This document shows positions 34,731 to 34,825 of a DNA stretch of 34,825 nucleotides, in pieces. Every line of letters begins with the position of its first letter. The first letter of the stretch is position 1. A program made the position numbers and the translations under genes. The notes beneath the pieces were generated by a model, which saw only the letters and a program-made list of their open reading frames with translations, had not been told where the DNA came from and searched no databases. The DNA is taken from NCBI GenBank assembly GCA_020845515.1, contig JADLFQ010000064.1, positions 1 through 34,825 of the forward strand, read 5' to 3'. Source of the stretch: Anaerolineaceae bacterium (GTDB lineage: Bacteria; Chloroflexota; Anaerolineae; Anaerolineales; Anaerolineaceae).

Positions 34731-34825
34731 GAAGAAACAGGATGGAAGGCTACGCCCCGGCAAAATGCCAATGTTAGGCGATCAAGTCAACCAGGCACAA
34801 ACCGTGAGCCAGATGGTTACCAGCA
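34729..34825 (+). CDS. Possible N-terminus of an unidentified ORF running off the window
   Basis: From the ATG at 34729 the frame is open for 32 codons to the end of the window (MKKQDGRLRPGKMPMLGDQV at the start, then NQAQTVSQMVTS). It has no recognisable ribosome binding site; the palindrome occupies that position. The basic start and the position among accessory genes would fit a transposase, but I do not recognise the family. Confidence 0.25.
   Translation, partial: MKKQDGRLRPGKMPMLGDQVNQAQTVSQMVTS

Overview
The window looks like a chromosomal segment of a Chloroflexota (Anaerolineae-like) bacterium. This is inferred from secreted proteins with long Pro/Thr/Glu-rich linkers behind lipoboxes or signal peptides, a lipoprotein PQQ-type sugar dehydrogenase, and a NurA nuclease together with SbcCD. 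No rRNA or tRNA is present to confirm it.

Region 1 (1-15.7 kb) is compact and intact, mostly on the minus strand. It holds a partial nurA, a linker lipoprotein, and a three-gene unit (YkvA/DUF1232-like protein, sugar dehydrogenase, small Cys-rich protein). One plus-strand secreted protein follows. Next is a six-gene operon (C39-type peptidase/TPR, sbcD, CorC-type membrane protein, sbcC, two GT4 glycosyltransferases) whose genes all overlap by 1-4 bases; it starts at an apparently leaderless promoter and ends at a bidirectional terminator. A cysteine desulfurase-like enzyme and a small conserved protein lie upstream.

Region 2 (15.7-22.9 kb) is a decayed accessory island. A nest of insertion-sequence debris (ISL3 transposase tail, broken IS3-family element, IS630 transposase tail) marks its left edge. 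A second, inverted IS630 tail marks the right edge. Between the two IS630 tails are an apparently intact maleate isomerase-type enzyme, two subunits of a xanthine dehydrogenase-family enzyme, the wrecked large subunit of that enzyme joined to a flavodoxin-family fragment, an intact alanine-glyoxylate-type aminotransferase and a multiply frameshifted SDR gene. The original role was probably catabolism of an N-heterocycle or ureide.

Region 3 (22.9-33.9 kb) is a GC-rich, intact carbohydrate catabolic locus. A LacI-type regulator and an FGGY kinase/class II aldolase pair diverge from a shared promoter region with a 26-bp near-perfect palindromic operator. Downstream of lacI are a ribokinase-like kinase, a DegT-type PLP aminotransferase, an SDR, a ribose-type ABC importer (lipoprotein, single-domain ATPase, permease) and a second FGGY kinase. 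A DegT aminotransferase plus SDR in a sugar-uptake regulon suggests use of an amino sugar, aminocyclitol or similar compound. This is the best candidate here for an undescribed pathway.

Region 4 (33.9-34.8 kb) has a 3'-truncated aldo/keto reductase and the first codons of an unidentified ORF running off the end. No CRISPR array, tRNA or rRNA was seen.
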